A stretch of 53,814 bases of DNA from Deinococcus cellulosilyticus NBRC 106333 = KACC 11606 (GTDB lineage: Bacteria > Deinococcota > Deinococci > Deinococcales > Deinococcaceae): the NCBI RefSeq assembly GCF_007990775.1, contig NZ_BJXB01000033.1:1-53814 (forward strand), read 5' to 3'. Positions 8,443-16,166 of this stretch are shown here, piece after piece; positions within the stretch are counted from its first letter, which is position 1; each line of letters begins with the position of its first letter. The position numbers were made by a program, and so were the translations under genes. A model generated the notes under the pieces. That model saw only the letters and a list, made by a program, of their open reading frames with translations. It was not told the origin of the DNA and made no database searches.

Positions 8443-9487
8443 ACGGCACCACTTCACTGGTCAGGCTGTGCAAAAACGCCACCAGATCATCAATGTCCTC
8501 GGGAGCCAGATCGTTTTCGTGGGTGTTGGCCTCCTGCAGGACGGCGAGTTTCAGGCTGGAGGTGCTGCCATCGTGGAAGTAGGGGAAGGTGACGGCCACA
8601 TTCCTGAGGCTGGGCGTGCGGAATCTGGCGGTGTCCAGTGGGTCACGGGTCACCATGAAACGGCCCATCTCTGCCACTTCTGGGTGGGTCAGGATGGCGT
8701 CCCCAAGAGGCATTTTTGCTGCCATGTCCAGTTTGCTTTTCAGCAAGGGGATGTCCGTGAAGGCCAGAGAGGTGCTCAGTGTGCTTCCGCTGACATGGAA
8801 CTTCTCATCGGTGAAGAGGGCATGTTCTTTGTTGATGGTGTGGCAGGCGGTGCACCTGCCCTGGTTTCTGAAGATGGAGAGGCCCCGTTTCTGGGCTGCA
8901 GACAGAGCCGTCTGGTGCTTGCCGTACTCATAACGGTCAAAAGCAGAGTTCCCGAAGTTCAGGGTGCTCAGGAAGGCCGTGAGGGCTTTTGCAAGGTTGC
9001 TGCTCTGGATGGGCTGAGCATCATCAGGGAAAGCCTGTTTGAAGCTCTGCTGGTAAGCAGGATCTTTTTTCAGTCTTGCCAGCACCTCATCGAGGTTTTT
9101 CATGCCCATCTCCCGCACATTGGTGAAGGGGGCCAGCACAGCCTCCTCCAGGGTGCCAATCCTCCCATCCCACATGAAGGTGTTCAGGAAAGTCACGTTC
9201 ATCAGGCTGGGTCCGTTGCGGGTGCCCAGTTTGAAATCCACCCCACGCCCGGTGCTCTGGTTGTCTGCGAAAGCGGTGGCAGGACTGTGACAGCTGTAGC
9301 ACGCCACATGGCTGTCCCGGCTGAGGGTGTTGTCAAAGAACACCTTCGATCCCAGCCGAACCACAGCTTCTGGTGCAGCAGGAGGCAGCGGAGGGAGCCC
9401 CAGGGCGTACTCCGGGTTGCCAGAAGGCCCTGCGGCCATCAGGCCAAACAGGGAAATGAGCAGCAGACTTTTGACGGGGGACACCAT
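8441..9487 (-). CDS. di-haem cytochrome c peroxidase family protein (CcpA/MauG)
   Basis: 348 aa, exported by an N-terminal signal (MVSPVKSLLLISLFGLMAAG). Two c-type haem sites are visible: CYSCH at 63-67 and CTACH at 212-216, the spacing expected for the bacterial di-haem peroxidase family. These periplasmic enzymes reduce H2O2 with electrons from small cytochromes; MauG relatives instead oxidise protein or metabolite substrates. Which applies is not visible. The start ATG 9487 has AAGGAGG at ideal spacing. It stands alone, convergent with the MFS gene. Confidence 0.9.
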   Translation of the reverse strand: MVSPVKSLLLISLFGLMAAGPSGNPEYALGLPPLPPAAPEAVVRLGSKVFFDNTLSRDSHVACYSCHSPATAFADNQSTGRGVDFKLGTRNGPSLMNVTFLNTFMWDGRIGTLEEAVLAPFTNVREMGMKNLDEVLARLKKDPAYQQSFKQAFPDDAQPIQSSNLAKALTAFLSTLNFGNSAFDRYEYGKHQTALSAAQKRGLSIFRNQGRCTACHTINKEHALFTDEKFHVSGSTLSTSLAFTDIPLLKSKLDMAAKMPLGDAILTHPEVAEMGRFMVTRDPLDTARFRTPSLRNVAVTFPYFHDGSTSSLKLAVLQEANTHENDLAPEDIDDLVAFLHSLTSEVVP

Positions 9488-9664
9488 GCCAACCTCCTTG
9501 GAATGAGAGGGCCTGCAGACCCCGCAAGAGGTCTGTGGTGAAAGGCTGCTCTGGACACCTGCGCATTCTGGATGAGGTCAGGATGCAGGTGGGGTCAGAT
9601 GGGGGAAATGAATTCTACCTCTGAGAGTGCCGCTGGCGTGTTGCTGCAGAGCCTTTCATTTTTT

Positions 9665-9689
9665 GCCCTCGGCCCTCGGCCTCTGCTCA
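9665..9689 (-). repeat. heptad repeat array at gene end
   Basis: GCCCTCG, GCCCTCG, GCCTCTG then CTCAG on the + strand. The stop codon of the minus-strand 340-aa gene (9687-9689) lies within the array edge. Confidence 0.7.
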
Positions 9690-10709
9690 GTTGCTCGTGT
9701 AAACCCCGGTTTTGGGAATCTCTTTGAAGCTCCCATCCAGTGTGGTGGGCAGGGCGAGCAGCAGGGCTGGTAGGGGTTGCCTGTCACTGGCAGCAAAAGG
9801 GGCGGTGTGTGAGGCCCGCTGAAAGCTGTCCCAGGTGGGATGCAACTGGATGGAGGTAAAGTTGTACCCCAGCTCGAAATTCAGGGTGCCGTCTCTGGAG
9901 GCGGGAACCACGTCCATGCTGAATTCCAGACCGGAGGGGGTGCGGTGGGCAGAGACCAGGGCGTAAATTTCTCCCGCACCTCTGGGGGCAGAGAGAAAGT
10001 AGAAGCTGCGGTTGTACTGGCTGGAGGGGGTCGCAAACTGAAAGCGTCCATCCAGGTAGTTGCTGGAAACAATGCGTTGCAGTTCGCTGATGTAGATCGG
10101 GTGCGCCGTGAGGGGGCGTTCCGGGGTGCCCAGGGAGACGCGGGTGTTTTCCACCGAGAGCACAGGGTTGGTCCAGCCATCCACCTTGACAGGTCCGGCC
10201 TGTTGCAGGGCGAGGAGCAGGTAGGAGATGTTCACGAAGGGCTGGTCGTTCCAGCGCAGGCTGGGGGTGCGGGCAAGCCTGTTGCCTTCGTACAGGAAGC
10301 GGGTCCCGTGAGGGGGTTCTGGAAATTCCACGGGTGCTGCAATCCCCAGGTTGTCCAGCAGTTCCTGGGCCTGTTGTCGCTGGATGAAGGCCTCGTTGGT
10401 GAGGGCCAGAACAGGCAGGTGAGACCGAAAGAGACCAGGGCTGAGGGCCACCACCAGGGCGGCCAGCATCAGGGTTCGCATCAGGGTGGGGTTCCAGTGC
10501 ACATGCCGGAAACTGGAGCCCACCGCTCCGGGTGCCCCGAGTTCTTCGAGGGTGCGGCTCACGGCTTCGGGTCTGGGGAGGCCCGAGGCCATCAATTCAT
10601 GGGTGCGTTCCTCGATGTGTCCGCGCAGTTCCAGGGCGACCAGGTGTCTGCTTTTGGGGGGCAGGCCACGGGTGCAGATCTGGATGTAACGCTCGGCGCG
10701 GCTCATCAT
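9687..10709 (-). CDS. permease-prefix (HAAS-type) membrane protein
   Basis: 340 aa. Residues about 5-70 form a helical permease-prefix domain (RAERYIQICTRGLPP..., HIEERTHEL, GLPRPEAVSRTLEELGAPG), which in many bacteria is encoded beside PadR regulators. One membrane segment follows (about 78-95), then a roughly 240-residue domain of unknown type that is probably extracytoplasmic. It starts 3 nt after the padR stop, so both genes form one operon, and the PadR protein likely controls both. Product function unknown; a sensor or envelope-stress role would be a guess. ATG codons at 10709 and 10706 are both possible. Confidence 0.75.
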   Translation of the reverse strand: MMSRAERYIQICTRGLPPKSRHLVALELRGHIEERTHELMASGLPRPEAVSRTLEELGAPGAVGSSFRHVHWNPTLMRTLMLAALVVALSPGLFRSHLPVLALTNEAFIQRQQAQELLDNLGIAAPVEFPEPPHGTRFLYEGNRLARTPSLRWNDQPFVNISYLLLALQQAGPVKVDGWTNPVLSVENTRVSLGTPERPLTAHPIYISELQRIVSSNYLDGRFQFATPSSQYNRSFYFLSAPRGAGEIYALVSAHRTPSGLEFSMDVVPASRDGTLNFELGYNFTSIQLHPTWDSFQRASHTAPFAASDRQPLPALLLALPTTLDGSFKEIPKTGVYTSN

Positions 10710-10712
10710 GGT

Positions 10713-11033
10713 TTACCGCCAGAGGGATTCCACGGTGCGGGTGAAGGTGGTGAATTCGTTGCGTCTGCGGTCCAGGTCCACTTTGCCCTCATCGGTGAGC
10801 CAGTAATACTTGACCAGACTGCCCCCTTTGGGTGCGGGACGGAATTCTCCAGACAGCAGTCCTGCCTGTTCCAGACGGTGCAGTGCGGGGTAGAGGCTGC
10901 CCACTTTCAGGTCAAAATAGCCTGCAGTGCGGTCCTGGGCTTCTTTGCTGATTTCCAGTCCATATTTGGCCTCCCCCTCCAGAATGCTGAGCAGGATCAG
11001 GTCCAGATGGCCTTTGATGAGGTTTGCGTCCAT
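10713..11033 (-). CDS. PadR family transcriptional regulator
   Basis: 106 aa if started at ATG 11033, which has GGAG 5 nt upstream; an in-frame GTG at 11039 overlaps that site and is less likely. The N-terminal winged helix shows KYGLEISKE, VGSLYPALHRLEQAGLL and KYYWLTDEG, the classic PadR signature, followed by a short C-terminal dimerisation helix. PadR proteins repress their own operon and release DNA on binding a ligand or partner. A palindrome upstream (11062-11076) is the probable operator. Partner gene: the permease-prefix protein immediately downstream. Confidence 0.92.
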   Translation of the reverse strand: MDANLIKGHLDLILLSILEGEAKYGLEISKEAQDRTAGYFDLKVGSLYPALHRLEQAGLLSGEFRPAPKGGSLVKYYWLTDEGKVDLDRRRNEFTTFTRTVESLWR

Positions 11034-11061
11034 GGTCACTCCACTGGTTTTAGATTATCTA

Positions 11062-11076
11062 TATCGTGATCCGATA
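11062..11076 (-). promoter_or_regulatory. PadR operator over its promoter
   Basis: Perfect inverted repeat TATCG-N5-CGATA. On the minus strand it lies between a TTGACT (-35-like, 11086-11091 region) and an AT-rich -10 region (GATATA/TAGATA), so a bound dimer would block transcription of padR and the downstream gene. Confidence 0.55.
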
Positions 11077-11245
11077 CGCTTGAAAAGTCAAGTTGAAATG
11101 AATCTTCAACCCGGTGCAGACAGGAAGATTCACACCTTTTAGACTGAAAAAAAGCCCTGGCCTGATGCTGTCAAGAAACCCATCTGCATGAAATGACCGA
11201 TGTTCCAGGCGGTCCAGACATGCCATTCTGAAGAAGGAGGCATCC

Positions 11246-11398
11246 ATGACAGTCAAATCTTATTCCCCGTATCGTGCTTTGATTCAACCTGCTGCTTATT
11301 TTTCTTCTCTGGTCCGCACCTATCCGAACAATGGGCGCATCTTTGTGTGGTTCCTGATCTGCTCTTTCATTCCGGTGCTCTGCACCCTCGCCAGTTAC
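11246..11398 (+). pseudogene. 5' part of YIP1-like membrane protein gene, interrupted
   Basis: First 51 codons of a membrane protein gene with a very strong ribosome site (AAGGAGG, 5 nt before the ATG). It contains one hydrophobic segment (FVWFLICSFIPVLCTLA). The frame is broken after codon TAC (11396-11398) by an IS608-like element at 11399. Beyond the junction the frame runs 13 codons into the element and stops. The 3' part resumes at 12756 in exactly the same phase, so the gene was intact before insertion. Confidence 0.8.
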
Positions 11399-11411
11399 AA
11401 AAAAGGGTCTG

Positions 11412-11437
11412 GGTGGAAAGCCCACCGGCTTCAGCCG
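11412..11437 (+). repeat. left-end subterminal hairpins of the IS
   Basis: GGTGG/CCACC (11412-11426) and CGGCT/AGCCG (11426-11437), with the AAAG guide tetranucleotide at 11417-11420 directly 5' of the second structure. These would be recognised on single-stranded DNA by a Y1 transposase. Confidence 0.7.
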
Positions 11438-11500
11438 TGAGATGCAGAACCCAGGCCGCCCGCAGGGTGGCGGTGCTGCAGCTCATGGCCTTAGGCTCTG

Positions 11501-11531
11501 GTTTTTACGCTTGAAAACCTAGCGTAAAAAC
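11501..11531. terminator. stem-loop upstream of tnpB
   Basis: Perfect 11-bp stem GTTTTTACGCT (11501-11511) / AGCGTAAAAAC (11521-11531) with a 9-nt loop, 17 nt before the tnpB start. It could stop read-through from the host gene into tnpB or limit its translation. It is not part of the transposon-end hairpins. Confidence 0.5.
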
Positions 11532-11548
11532 AATAAAATAGGGGTGTG

Positions 11549-12739
11549 ATGGTGCTGGAGTACAAACTGGTGGCCGCGGAAGAACAAAGGCGCAGAATGG
11601 ATAAAGCCATCCGTACTGCCCAATTCGTCCGTAACCACTGTTTGCGCTACTGGATGGACGGAGAGAACGTCGGCAAAAACGACATCTACAAGCACACCAC
11701 GAAACTCAGGGCGGAGTTTGAGTGGGCCAAAAAGCTCAACTCCACCGCCGTACAAGCCGCAGGGGAACGGGCATGGAGTGCCATCTCCCGCTTCTACGAC
11801 AACCACAAAAGGGGGATCAAGCCTGTGGGCTACCCCAAATTCAAGAAGAACGTTCGCTCGGTGGAGTACAAACAGTCAGGTTGGAAGTTGGACGCCCACA
11901 ACAAACGTTTGACCCTGACGGACGGGTTCAAGATTGGGGTCATGAAGCTGCTCGGCAAGTGGGACTTGATGCTCTACCGTCAAGAAGACATCAAGCGCCT
12001 GCGGATCGTGAAGCGAGCGGACGGCTACTATGCCCAGTTCCTTGTGGATGCCCAGAGGCACTTTGACCTTGAACCCAGTGGGAAAACCATTGGTCTTGAT
12101 GTGGGGCTCAAGTCGTTCTATACAGACTCCAGGGGGTACGAAGAACCCAACCCACGCTTCTACCGCAAGGCCGAAAGGGCACTGAAGAAATTGCAGCGCC
12201 GGATCAGCCGAAAGGTGAAGGGCTCCAAGAATCGCCAAAAAGCAGTGATGAAACTGGGCAGGAAGCACCTGAAAATTCAACGTCAGCGTAAAGACCATGC
12301 CGTCAAACTGGCACGGTGCGTAGTCATGTCTCACGACGTGGTGGCGTTTGAAGATCTCAAGGTCAGGAACATGATCAAGAACCGCAAATTGAGCAAGAGC
12401 ATTCAGGATGCAGGCTGGCGAGAGTTCCGCCGGTGGATTGAATCCTTTGCAAAAATCATGGGCAAAATCGCCATTCCTGTGAACCCTGCTTATACCTCCC
12501 AGATGTGCTCTAGATGTGGTGTGAGGGTCAAAAAGGATCTGAAGACCAGAATGCATATGTGTGGGTGCGGGGTGGTGCTAGACCGTGACCACAACGCAGC
12601 AATCAACATCCTAAAAGTTGGACTCCGTATGGTGGGGCACACTAGAACGGCTGGAGTCATCCAGGAAACGCTTGTGGAGATGGAAGAAGACCTCAATTCT
12701 GGGGCATCTGTCGATGAAGCAAGAATCCCACCCCTTTAG
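11549..12739 (+). CDS. tnpB: RNA-guided nuclease TnpB
   Basis: About 396 aa, close to the roughly 400 aa usual for TnpB. The C-terminal half has all RuvC parts: D185 in GLDVGLKSF, E269 in VAFEDLKVRN, and D346/D348 in LDRDHNAAINI, with a zinc finger of C321, C324, C339 and C341 between. It therefore looks catalytically intact. TnpB proteins cut DNA next to a TAM using an omega-RNA made from the element's right end, which helps the element persist after excision. GTG at 11546 immediately precedes the ATG at 11549; AGGGG lies just upstream. The C-terminus (SVDEARIPPL) is encoded by right-end DNA. Confidence 0.93.
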   Translation: MVLEYKLVAAEEQRRRMDKAIRTAQFVRNHCLRYWMDGENVGKNDIYKHTTKLRAEFEWAKKLNSTAVQAAGERAWSAISRFYDNHKRGIKPVGYPKFKKNVRSVEYKQSGWKLDAHNKRLTLTDGFKIGVMKLLGKWDLMLYRQEDIKRLRIVKRADGYYAQFLVDAQRHFDLEPSGKTIGLDVGLKSFYTDSRGYEEPNPRFYRKAERALKKLQRRISRKVKGSKNRQKAVMKLGRKHLKIQRQRKDHAVKLARCVVMSHDVVAFEDLKVRNMIKNRKLSKSIQDAGWREFRRWIESFAKIMGKIAIPVNPAYTSQMCSRCGVRVKKDLKTRMHMCGCGVVLDRDHNAAINILKVGLRMVGHTRTAGVIQETLVEMEEDLNSGASVDEARIPPL

Positions 12740-12775
12740 GGGTGTGGAGTGTCAAATCCGTTTTTATGCTGCGAT
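12640..12775 (+). ncRNA. predicted omega-RNA of TnpB with guide
   Basis: In characterised IS200/IS605 elements the omega-RNA overlaps the tnpB 3' end, includes the right-end hairpin and carries a guide from the flanking DNA. By analogy the scaffold here would end at 12755 and the guide would begin ATCCGTTTTTATGC at 12756, in the host gene. The 5' boundary is arbitrary; no promoter was identified. Existence is inferred from family biology, not seen directly. Confidence 0.5.
12729..12744 (+). repeat. right-end hairpin of the IS
   Basis: CACCCC-TTTA-GGGGTG, extended by CC/GG pairs past a bulged T at 12745. GAAT lies immediately 5' (12723-12726) and the TCAA cleavage site ends 11 nt downstream, the IS608 arrangement. 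Confidence 0.75.
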
Positions 12776-13313
12776 GGAATCCAGTCATTCGGTGGTGCTG
12801 TACATCGGGATTTTCCTCAGTGGCTTTTTTTCAGAGGTCTTCTGGTGGTTTCTGGTGCTTGTGGTGGGTTACCTGTGGCTTGGCCCCAACGCCAGAGCGG
12901 CAGAAATCGGAGTGGCCTCCCTCACCCCGTTTTTGCTGTGGGGCATCGTGCTGCTCATTGGAGGGCTGATGCTGCCCTTCCCGGCAGACCTTGAAGCCAC
13001 CAGAGCCCTGCTGGAAAAAGAACTGCAGTACTACAACTCCAGTGATGTGGCCCGTGTGCTTTTTGCCCAGATTCAGGACTCCTGGCCTTACCGCATGATG
13101 CTTTACTCCGGAGTGGTGGCTTTTGTGTATCAGGCTGTGCTTTTTCTGGTGGGGTTCAGACAGGCAGGGCTCTCCTGGGTGAAGACCCTGCTGGCTGTAC
13201 TCGTTCTGACTTTTCTTCACGTGGTTTTTCAGTACAACATGAATGCCACCTGGCGTTTTCTGGACCACGGCATCGTCACTGAAAAAGTGACCATCGCCCC
13301 CACGGAAGAGTAG
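12756..13313 (+). pseudogene. 3' part of YIP1-like membrane protein gene
   Basis: 185 codons continuing the frame broken at 11398: joining 11398 to 12756 gives LASY-IRFYAAM without gap or duplication. The rebuilt protein is about 236 aa with some five or six hydrophobic segments and resembles the YIP1 integral membrane family (FLICSFIPVLCTLA, FWWFLVLVVGYLWLG, LLWGIVLLIGGL). Sequence downstream of the insertion has no further frameshift, so the insertion may be recent. Function unknown. It is followed by a 142-nt gap to the vWA gene. Confidence 0.75.
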
Positions 13314-13340
13314 ACCCGGGCAGCACCACAAACATTGCAA

Positions 13341-13364
13341 CGGAGGGTGTAGACGCACCCTCCG
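13341..13364 (+). repeat. intergenic stem-loop
   Basis: Perfect 9-bp stem CGGAGGGTG (13341-13349) / CACCCTCCG (13356-13364) with a 6-nt loop, between the broken membrane gene and the vWA gene. There is no T tract, so it is a weak terminator candidate. Confidence 0.4.
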
Positions 13365-13455
13365 AATTGCTGGATCATGGAGATGTCGGTCAAAAAAGGG
13401 AACTCCAGCCTCTGAACTCACGTACATCCTGTCAGGACGGATTAAAGGAGAACAC

Positions 13456-14835
13456 ATGCTCAACACGCAACTGAAATTGCACCGCGAGTTTCTGCTGGCC
13501 CACGTTGAGGGTCAGAAGCTGTTTGCGATGCTGACTTTGACCCCCTCCCAGGAAGCCACCCAGGCCAGACCTCAACTGGATGTGGCTTTCGTGGTGGACA
13601 CCTCAGGCAGCATGTACGAGGTGGTCACCAAGCCCACCAAACGCACCGGACAGACCATGCAGGTGGATGGCAAAACCTATGAAGTGGTGGAGGGAGCCAG
13701 AAGCAAGATTGAACTGGTGGTGGAATCCCTCAAGAACATCTTCAATTCGGGCCTCCTGATGGAAGACGACCGGATTGCCCTGATCAAGTTCGATGATCGG
13801 GCCAAAGTGCTGCTGCCCTTCACCCCTGCGAAGGACAAGAAGGCCCTGCTGGATGCTGCCGGTCTGCTGACCAAATTTTCCGGCGGAACCCACATGGGTG
13901 CAGGCATGAAAGAGGCCGCTGCCCTGCTGGAAAAAGAAAGTGGCAGCCGCCGCATGATTCTGCTCTCAGACGGCCAGACGTTCGATGAAGCAGTCTGTCA
14001 GAGTGCCGCAGAGTTCTACGTCAAAAACCGCATCCCTGTGACCACTGTGGGTGTGGGAGATGATGTGAACACCGACCTTCTGCTCGACCTCACCAACCGC
14101 ACCCAGGGTCAGGCCTTTGACGTGGTTCCAGACAACCAGAACCCCCAGCCTCCATCTGTGCGGGCCAGTGACCTGCCCAAATCCCTGCTTGGGGACATCA
14201 AGCAGGCCGCAGCGCAGGTGATCACCAACGTGGAACTGAGCGTTCGCACCGTGAAAGACGTGGAACTCACCCGCGTGACCCGCGTTTCTCCCACCCAGAC
14301 CGAAGTGGACCTCAGAACCAGTCCCTTCCCCCTCGGCAACATCGAGGCCGGACAGGGCAGCATTTTCATTCTGGAATTCACCCTGCCTGCCCGCATCCCT
14401 GCCCGGGTGCGTCTGGCCCAGATTGGCCTCACCTACTTGGTTCCCGGCAAGCAATTCAGAGGGGAACTCCCCCCCATGGACGTGGTCGCAGAATTCACCA
14501 GCGATGAAACCCGCGCAGGGGTGATCGCTCCAGAAGTGATGCAGTGGGTGCAGCAGCGCAACATCGAGATGCTGGTTGCACAGGCCACCAAAGAAGCCCA
14601 GCAAAACCCGCAGCAGGCCCAGAAGACCCTGGAACTGGCCCGCAGCATGACCCAGAGGCTCGGGAACAACAACATGACCCAGGCTTTAGACCGCGCCCTG
14701 GAAGAACTCAACACCTCCAAGACCATCAGCCTGGGCACCGCCAAGACCCTGAGGATCGGGGCCAAAACCCAGACCATCCAGTCCGGTCAGAACCTGCCTT
14801 CTGATGAGGAAATCCGCCGCATCACCGGAGCCTGA
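13456..14835 (+). CDS. vWA domain protein (TerY/YfbK-like)
   Basis: 459 aa, cytosolic. The von Willebrand A domain (about 40-235) has an intact metal site beginning DTSGSM at 48-53, with the later Thr in GGTHMG and an Asp in LLSDGQ. A beta-rich region and a helical C-terminal tail (about 370-459) follow. The start has AAAGGAG before the ATG. Its stop abuts the GTG start of the kinase gene (TGAGTG), so the two are translationally coupled. In this context (kinase, FHA, PP2C) it is likely a target or scaffold of phosphorylation, like the vWA component of TerY-kinase-phosphatase triads. The role is inference. Confidence 0.9.
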   Translation: MLNTQLKLHREFLLAHVEGQKLFAMLTLTPSQEATQARPQLDVAFVVDTSGSMYEVVTKPTKRTGQTMQVDGKTYEVVEGARSKIELVVESLKNIFNSGLLMEDDRIALIKFDDRAKVLLPFTPAKDKKALLDAAGLLTKFSGGTHMGAGMKEAAALLEKESGSRRMILLSDGQTFDEAVCQSAAEFYVKNRIPVTTVGVGDDVNTDLLLDLTNRTQGQAFDVVPDNQNPQPPSVRASDLPKSLLGDIKQAAAQVITNVELSVRTVKDVELTRVTRVSPTQTEVDLRTSPFPLGNIEAGQGSIFILEFTLPARIPARVRLAQIGLTYLVPGKQFRGELPPMDVVAEFTSDETRAGVIAPEVMQWVQQRNIEMLVAQATKEAQQNPQQAQKTLELARSMTQRLGNNNMTQALDRALEELNTSKTISLGTAKTLRIGAKTQTIQSGQNLPSDEEIRRITGA

Positions 14836-16095
14836 GTGATCTGTCCTGCCTGCTCCTCTCCCTTGAACGCGACACCTGAGCGTTGCCCCAGGTGTGGTTC
14901 ACCCCTGTCCTACAGTGCAGACCTGCCTGTGGGAAGCCTCCTGCATGGCGGGCGGTACAGAGTGAATCGGGTGATCGGGCAGGGCGGATTTGGCATCACC
15001 TATCTGGCAGAAGACCTGAACCTGCACCGAGAGGTTGCCATCAAGGAGCTTTTCCCACAGGGATGCACCCGTCAGGGAACGCTGGTTTTGCCTGTCACGG
15101 GCAGCCTGGAACTGCTGGAACACACCCGCAAGGACTTCCTGAAAGAAGGACAGGCCCTCGCAAAATTCCAGCATCCTGGCATTGTAAAGGTGCTCGACAC
15201 CTTCGAGGAGAACCACACCGCCTATCTGGTGATGGAACTCCTGCAGGGAGAAACCCTTGGTGAGAAACTTCAGACGGGCGTCTTCTCGCCAGAGGACACT
15301 TTAAAAATTGCCATTCGCAGCGCAGAAGCCCTGGCCGCCATTCACGACAAGGGACTCCTGCACCGCGACATCAAACCTGAAAACCTCTTTCTGGAAAACT
15401 CGGGCCGGATGGTGCTGATCGATTTCGGCTCCACCCGCCCGTTCCAGAGTGAAAAGACCATGCAGTACACCCGCATGGTCACGCCCGGGTACGCTGCCCC
15501 CGAGCAGTACGCCACCCAGGCCAAATTTGCCCCCTACACCGACATCTACGCCCTCGGAGCGACGCTCTATCACGCGCTGACGGGCACGCCGCCTGTCCAG
15601 GCCACCGACCGCCTTCTGGGCATGAAACTTCCCGACCTTCCCCCAGGGGTGCCTGCACTGCTCAGAAACGCCATTCAGCGTTCACTGAGCCTGAACGTGC
15701 AGGAGCGGCCCCAGAGTGCCCATGAACTGCTGCGCATGCTGCAGGGAGACTTGAAAAGCAAACCCGTGCCTGTTCCGGCCCCACCTTTACCTGTGCCCTC
15801 TGTCCCCACGTCCCAGGCCCGCAAAGCGGAAATGGCAAGCTGGGTGTTCCTGGGACTCGGTGCCCTGGTGGGTTACCGTTACGGCTGGTGGGAAGGTGCC
15901 CTGATTGCAGGAGCCCTCGGATTCTTCCTGGGTCGCCTCCTGTGGTGGTGCCTGCCTTTCTTGCTCCCTGTATTTGCATTCTGGGCTGGAACGCGCATCA
16001 GCCAGGAGTTTGCTTTCTCTGGACTGGGCCAGCTCACCGTGGGGGCCATAGGGGCTTATGCTGGGATCAAAGTGGTGAAATGGATCAGACGCTGA
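14836..16095 (+). CDS. zinc-ribbon Ser/Thr protein kinase with membrane tail
   Basis: 419 aa. An N-terminal zinc ribbon (CPAC at 3-6, CPRC at 17-20) precedes a complete Hanks-type kinase domain: glycine loop GQGGFG (48-53), lysine K70 in AIKE, HRDIKPEN at 176-183, DFG at 196-198, and APEQ near 221. A proline-rich linker leads to a glycine-rich hydrophobic C-terminal third (about 335-412) with three or four membrane segments. So the kinase would sit on the inner face of the membrane. The start is GTG at 14836, directly after the vWA stop. Partners are the FHA and PP2C genes downstream. Confidence 0.93.
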   Translation: MICPACSSPLNATPERCPRCGSPLSYSADLPVGSLLHGGRYRVNRVIGQGGFGITYLAEDLNLHREVAIKELFPQGCTRQGTLVLPVTGSLELLEHTRKDFLKEGQALAKFQHPGIVKVLDTFEENHTAYLVMELLQGETLGEKLQTGVFSPEDTLKIAIRSAEALAAIHDKGLLHRDIKPENLFLENSGRMVLIDFGSTRPFQSEKTMQYTRMVTPGYAAPEQYATQAKFAPYTDIYALGATLYHALTGTPPVQATDRLLGMKLPDLPPGVPALLRNAIQRSLSLNVQERPQSAHELLRMLQGDLKSKPVPVPAPPLPVPSVPTSQARKAEMASWVFLGLGALVGYRYGWWEGALIAGALGFFLGRLLWWCLPFLLPVFAFWAGTRISQEFAFSGLGQLTVGAIGAYAGIKVVKWIRR

Positions 16096-16166
16096 CCCTG
16101 AGGTCAGCAAAGTGCATTGCAACGAACAACAGGCCGCCCTGCGCGTCCCATTTGAAAGGAGTCAAC

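Larger units (their letters stand above)
11399..12755 (+). mobile_element. IS608-like tnpB-only element (IS200/IS605 family)
   Basis: 1357 bp. Left flank ends in TTAC (11395-11398) and the element ends in TCAA (12752-12755), the left and right cleavage tetranucleotides known for IS608. Next to the left end, AAAG (11417-11420) precedes an imperfect hairpin with CGGCT-TC-AGCCG and a bulge; at the right, GAAT (12723-12726) precedes a hairpin CACCCC-TTTA-GGGGTG with a bulged T. These match the IS608 guide tetranucleotides AAAG and GAAT. Only tnpB is inside; there is no Y1 transposase tnpA, so movement would need TnpA in trans. No target duplication, as expected for this family. Confidence 0.88.

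Noticed and set aside
11399..11440. Native C-terminus of the 64-aa frame starting at 11246
   Set aside because: Codons after 11398 belong to the mobile element; the true continuation is at 12756.
15888..16166. N-terminal extension of the FHA protein
   Set aside because: It overlaps the kinase gene; ATG 16167 has a good ribosome site and begins the zinc ribbon.
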